A stretch of DNA of 8,396 nucleotides from Candidatus Bathyarchaeota archaeon (lineage in GTDB: Archaea; Thermoproteota; Bathyarchaeia; TCS64): NCBI GenBank assembly GCA_013619005.1, contig JABXKY010000134.1, positions 1-8,396 on the forward strand, read 5' to 3'. Shown here one piece after another: positions 5,935 to 8,396 of this stretch. The position numbers and the translations under genes are program-made. Within the stretch, counting starts at the first letter, position 1, and every line of letters starts with the position of its first letter. The notes under the pieces were generated by a model. That model made no database searches and was not told the origin of the DNA. It saw nothing but the letters and a program-made list of their open reading frames with translations.

Positions 5935-6738
5935 CTAGAATATTATCTCGTCTAGACTGTTACATCTCTTGGTGAACGAGGTCTCGCTGAGCACCTCGAT
6001 CCCTGGAGCATCTTTGAAGCCCTGAGCGTACTTCGCCTCGGTGTACTCAACCTTCAAGTTGAACGGGGTCTTGATGGTGAACGGTTTCGTCGTAGCTATC
6101 TTGTTCATTGCCCTCCTAGCTGCCTCCCTGATCGTGTCCTGAGCCTTCCCGGGGCTCAGGGATAATGCTCGCTGAATGCTCAGTGCTCCTAGTTTCTCCT
6201 TCTCGCCTAATGCCCATTTCACCGTCGCGGTTTGGATAACTCGGCTAAGTGCCCTTGCCTCATCGATGGCCGCCTGATCTCCTGTAACTAAGACTGTGGG
6301 GACGCCGACCTCGCCGAAGCTGGCCATGTTCAGCGCAATCTCCCCTATCTTCAGGTCATCGACCCAGATGTTCTGAGGGAACGGGTAGAAGCTGTGTGCC
6401 AGAACACCTCCGGAGCCTGCCATTCCATGGAATCCATGAAGCATCATTGCATCGAATGATTCGTCGAACCCGACTGGTCCACCATCACCTGCGTGCATCA
6501 CAAGGTTACACTCGGGGTGGATCAATTCGACGTCTATTCCTCCAGGGAAACTTCCATGTCCAGGCCATGCACAGATCTCGGTGGCACCGCCTTCGATAGC
6601 GCCTTCAACGAGGGCGTTCAGCTCCATCGTTGCCATCCTTATGGCCTGCTGATAGTATTCGCCCTCCTCCATGCATTGCTTCTTGAAATCGACTACTCCA
6701 GCGACTCCCTCAAGGTCGCATACAACATACACCTTCAC
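5935..6738 (-). CDS. M55 family D-aminopeptidase (DppA-like)
   Basis: Zinc-dependent aminopeptidase of family M55, whose best-known member, Bacillus DppA, removes D-amino acids from short peptides. The 267-residue length fits the family. All metal and catalytic positions are visible: Asp8 and Glu10 in VCDLEG, His61 in WPGHGS, His104 in HGFHGMAG, the catalytic His115 in LAHSF, and Glu133 in IGEIALN. No signal peptide or membrane segment is seen, so it should be cytoplasmic and form the ring-like oligomer typical of the family. The start is a GTG at 6738, supported by GAGAGG (6752-6747 on the minus strand) 8 nt upstream and by a TATA-like element beyond it. It is divergent from a gamma-glutamyltransferase-like gene, suggesting joint peptide turnover. 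The natural substrate cannot be read from sequence. Confidence 0.88.
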   Translation of the reverse strand: MKVYVVCDLEGVAGVVDFKKQCMEEGEYYQQAIRMATMELNALVEGAIEGGATEICAWPGHGSFPGGIDVELIHPECNLVMHAGDGGPVGFDESFDAMMLHGFHGMAGSGGVLAHSFYPFPQNIWVDDLKIGEIALNMASFGEVGVPTVLVTGDQAAIDEARALSRVIQTATVKWALGEKEKLGALSIQRALSLSPGKAQDTIREAARRAMNKIATTKPFTIKTPFNLKVEYTEAKYAQGFKDAPGIEVLSETSFTKRCNSLDEIIF

Positions 6739-6774
6739 CCTTCAAGCCTCTCTTGTGTTCTTGATTGACTCAGG

Positions 6775-6789
6775 ATAAATAATTAATTA
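6775..6789 (-). promoter_or_regulatory. TATA region of the M55 peptidase gene
   Basis: On the minus strand this reads TAATTAATTATTTAT, centred near 6782. A transcript start about 26 nt downstream, near 6756, would give a short leader carrying the GAGAGG ribosome-binding site of the GTG start. Being nearly symmetrical in A+T, the element might also drive plus-strand transcription toward the gamma-glutamyltransferase-like gene. Confidence 0.45.
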
Positions 6790-6816
6790 GGTATGTTATG
6801 GTTGGTGTCCGGAATC

Positions 6817-6827
6817 GTTAATCTTAT
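6817..6827 (+). promoter_or_regulatory. Weak TATA-like element before the gamma-glutamyltransferase-like gene
   Basis: GTTAATCTTAT lies about 26-36 nt before ATG 6853 and could yield a nearly leaderless transcript starting around 6848. No ribosome-binding site is evident before 6853, consistent with a leaderless start. The match to a TATA consensus is poor. Confidence 0.3.
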
Positions 6828-6852
6828 GTCCGATCATCGTAGATGAAACGGT

Positions 6853-8396
6853 ATGAACTTCAACTCACGCCGATCCCCCGTTTACGGGACCCACGGGATG
6901 GTTGCGAGCAGCCAGCCTCTCGCGTCCATGGCAGGTATTGAGATACTCAAACAGGGAGGGAACGCTGCCGACACGGCGGTAGCCGTCGCGGCCGCCCTCA
7001 ACATGACAGAGCCATGCAGCACGGGCATAGGCGGTGACGCGTTCTGCCTCTACTTCGATGCCAAGACAAAGAACGTCAGCGGCCTCAACGCGAGCGGCAG
7101 GGCCCCCGCGGCACTCAATTTGGGTTACTTGGCCGAGCAGGGTATCACAGGGAGGCTCCCGCCGACCAGCCCCCACACAGTAACCGTGCCGGGGGCAGCG
7201 GCGGGGTGGGTTGATACTATCGAGAAATACGGCTCAATGGCTATGCTAGATGTTCTTGGGCCTGCCATCAAGCTGGGTGAGGAGGGGTTCCCCGTTAGCC
7301 CCATCACCGCCCGTTCGTGGAACAGGGGTATACCAAAGCTCAAAACGGGGCCCCACTTCAACGAGATGCTCATCAACGGGAGGGCCCCCGGTGCAGGTGA
7401 GATCATGAAGAACGTGAACCTGGCCAAGACCTTTAGGACCGTGGCGGAGCACGGCAAGGCCGGCTTCTACGAGGGCAGGATAGCCGAGGAGATCGTGAAG
7501 GTACTTGAGCCCATGGGCGGCGTCATGACCGTTGACGACCTCAAGGCACACTACAGCACCTTCCCAGAGCCGATTACCGCCAACTACAAGGGGCTTGATG
7601 TATGGGAGATCCCGCCAAACGGCCAGGGTATCACGGCCTTGATGGCCTTGAACATCATCGAGGAGTATGATTTCAGTGACGTTCCCCATGGCTCGACAAG
7701 GCACATGCACACGCTCATCGAGGCCATGCGCCTCGCCTTCGCCGACACCAGGTGGTACGTCGCTGACCCGGACGTGACCCACGTCCCCATCCAGGAGATG
7801 ATCAGCAAGGGGTACGCCGCCAAGAGGAGGGCCCTCCTTGACCCCGAGAAGGCGACCGTTGATGTCCTGAAGGGCTCCCCCGTCGCAGGCACTGACACCG
7901 TCTACTTCTGTGTCGTTGACGGCATGGGGAACGCGTGCAGCTTCATTATCAGTAACTACGTTGGCTTTGGGACCGGCATCATTCCCAAGGGCTGCGGCTT
8001 CACGCTGCAGAACAGGGGATACGGGTTCAGCCTAGACCCAGATCATCCAAACCGGCTTGAGCCCAACAAGAGGCCCTACCACACCATCATCCCGGGAATG
8101 GCCACAATGGACGGGGAGCTATACGCCCCCTTCGGGGTCATGGGCGGCTTCATGCAGCCCCAGGGACACACCCAGGTCATCGTGAACATGATCGACTACG
8201 GCATGAACCCACAGGAGGCACTGGACGCGGGCAGGTTCTGCATACTGGACGGCCAGAGCGGCGGAAAGGTCCACATCGAGGACGAGATCAGCGTCAAGGT
8301 GATGAGCGAGCTCACGGGCATGGGGCACGAGGTGGTTCCCTCCTCTGGCTGGAGACGAGGATACTTCGGCAAGGGCCAGATAATACACACAAACCC
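6853..8396 (+). CDS. Gamma-glutamyltransferase family protein (3' end outside window)
   Basis: Ntn-hydrolase of the gamma-glutamyltransferase/acylase family, made as a precursor that cuts itself before a threonine. 514 codons are visible and the frame runs off the window; family members are usually about 530-580 residues. The N-terminal half has LKQGGNAADTAVAVAAALN, CSTGIGGDAF and SGRAPAA with Arg83, the likely glutamyl-carboxylate binder. The autocleavage site is GTDTVYFCVVDGMGN, with Thr349 as the predicted nucleophile. Asn368 in SNYVGFGTG and the GG of VMGGF are kept. Residues that bind the gamma-glutamyl group in E. coli Ggt differ: FTLQNRG (383-389) replaces the Gln/Asp segment and KRPYHTIIP (406-414) replaces the Ser-Ser pair. 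This marks a divergent subfamily (YwrD-like in style), so glutathione may not be the substrate. No signal peptide is present. It is divergent from the M55 peptidase gene. Confidence 0.87.
   Translation, partial: MNFNSRRSPVYGTHGMVASSQPLASMAGIEILKQGGNAADTAVAVAAALNMTEPCSTGIGGDAFCLYFDAKTKNVSGLNASGRAPAALNLGYLAEQGITGRLPPTSPHTVTVPGAAAGWVDTIEKYGSMAMLDVLGPAIKLGEEGFPVSPITARSWNRGIPKLKTGPHFNEMLINGRAPGAGEIMKNVNLAKTFRTVAEHGKAGFYEGRIAEEIVKVLEPMGGVMTVDDLKAHYSTFPEPITANYKGLDVWEIPPNGQGITALMALNIIEEYDFSDVPHGSTRHMHTLIEAMRLAFADTRWYVADPDVTHVPIQEMISKGYAAKRRALLDPEKATVDVLKGSPVAGTDTVYFCVVDGMGNACSFIISNYVGFGTGIIPKGCGFTLQNRGYGFSLDPDHPNRLEPNKRPYHTIIPGMATMDGELYAPFGVMGGFMQPQGHTQVIVNMIDYGMNPQEALDAGRFCILDGQSGGKVHIEDEISVKVMSELTGMGHEVVPSSGWRRGYFGKGQIIHTN

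Noticed and set aside
1..8396. CRISPR array, tRNA, insertion sequence or prophage
   Set aside because: No regularly spaced repeats, tRNA-like cloverleaf, transposase or terminal inverted repeats were seen.

Overview
The window looks archaeal. It holds a proteolipid (K) subunit of an A/V-type ATP synthase, a separate purS-purL-purQ cluster, TATA-like boxes just upstream of genes, T-rich terminators and arginine codons dominated by AGG. A Thermoplasmatota-like euryarchaeon is a reasonable guess, but no rRNA or other marker gene here fixes the lineage.

Layout. At 9-434 (+) is the ATP synthase K subunit, followed by a T-rich terminator. At 606-4041 (+) is a tight operon, purS-purL-purQ, encoding the three-part formylglycinamidine ribonucleotide (FGAM) synthase, with 1-nt and 4-nt gene overlaps. 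The next 360 bases look empty at first, but the minus strand (4286-4051) holds what reads as a small charged, tryptophan-rich protein broken by one or two single-base frameshifts at A runs. The same gap carries dyad elements and the purF promoter. At 4402-5778 (+) is purF, the first enzyme of purine synthesis. A short convergent gap with a GNRA-loop hairpin follows. Then come a divergent pair: an M55 D-aminopeptidase (6738-5935, -) and a gamma-glutamyltransferase-family enzyme (6853 to the window end, +, 3' incomplete).

How the genes work together. PurF makes phosphoribosylamine from PRPP, and PurSLQ later makes FGAM using glutamine; the remaining purine genes are not in the window. The two outer peptidase-type genes share a 114-bp divergent promoter region and probably serve turnover of unusual peptides or gamma-glutamyl compounds.

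Main discovery candidate. PurF keeps an intact PRPP-binding phosphoribosyltransferase domain and all four Fe-S cysteines, but its Ntn-glutaminase domain has lost its catalytic set: the nucleophilic Cys1 position is Gln, the conserved Arg motif is absent, and the Asn and Asp positions are changed. The glutaminase in PurQ of the same window is intact. This points to an amidophosphoribosyltransferase that does not hydrolyse glutamine itself and must get ammonia elsewhere. The second candidate is the hidden frameshifted small gene between purQ and purF.
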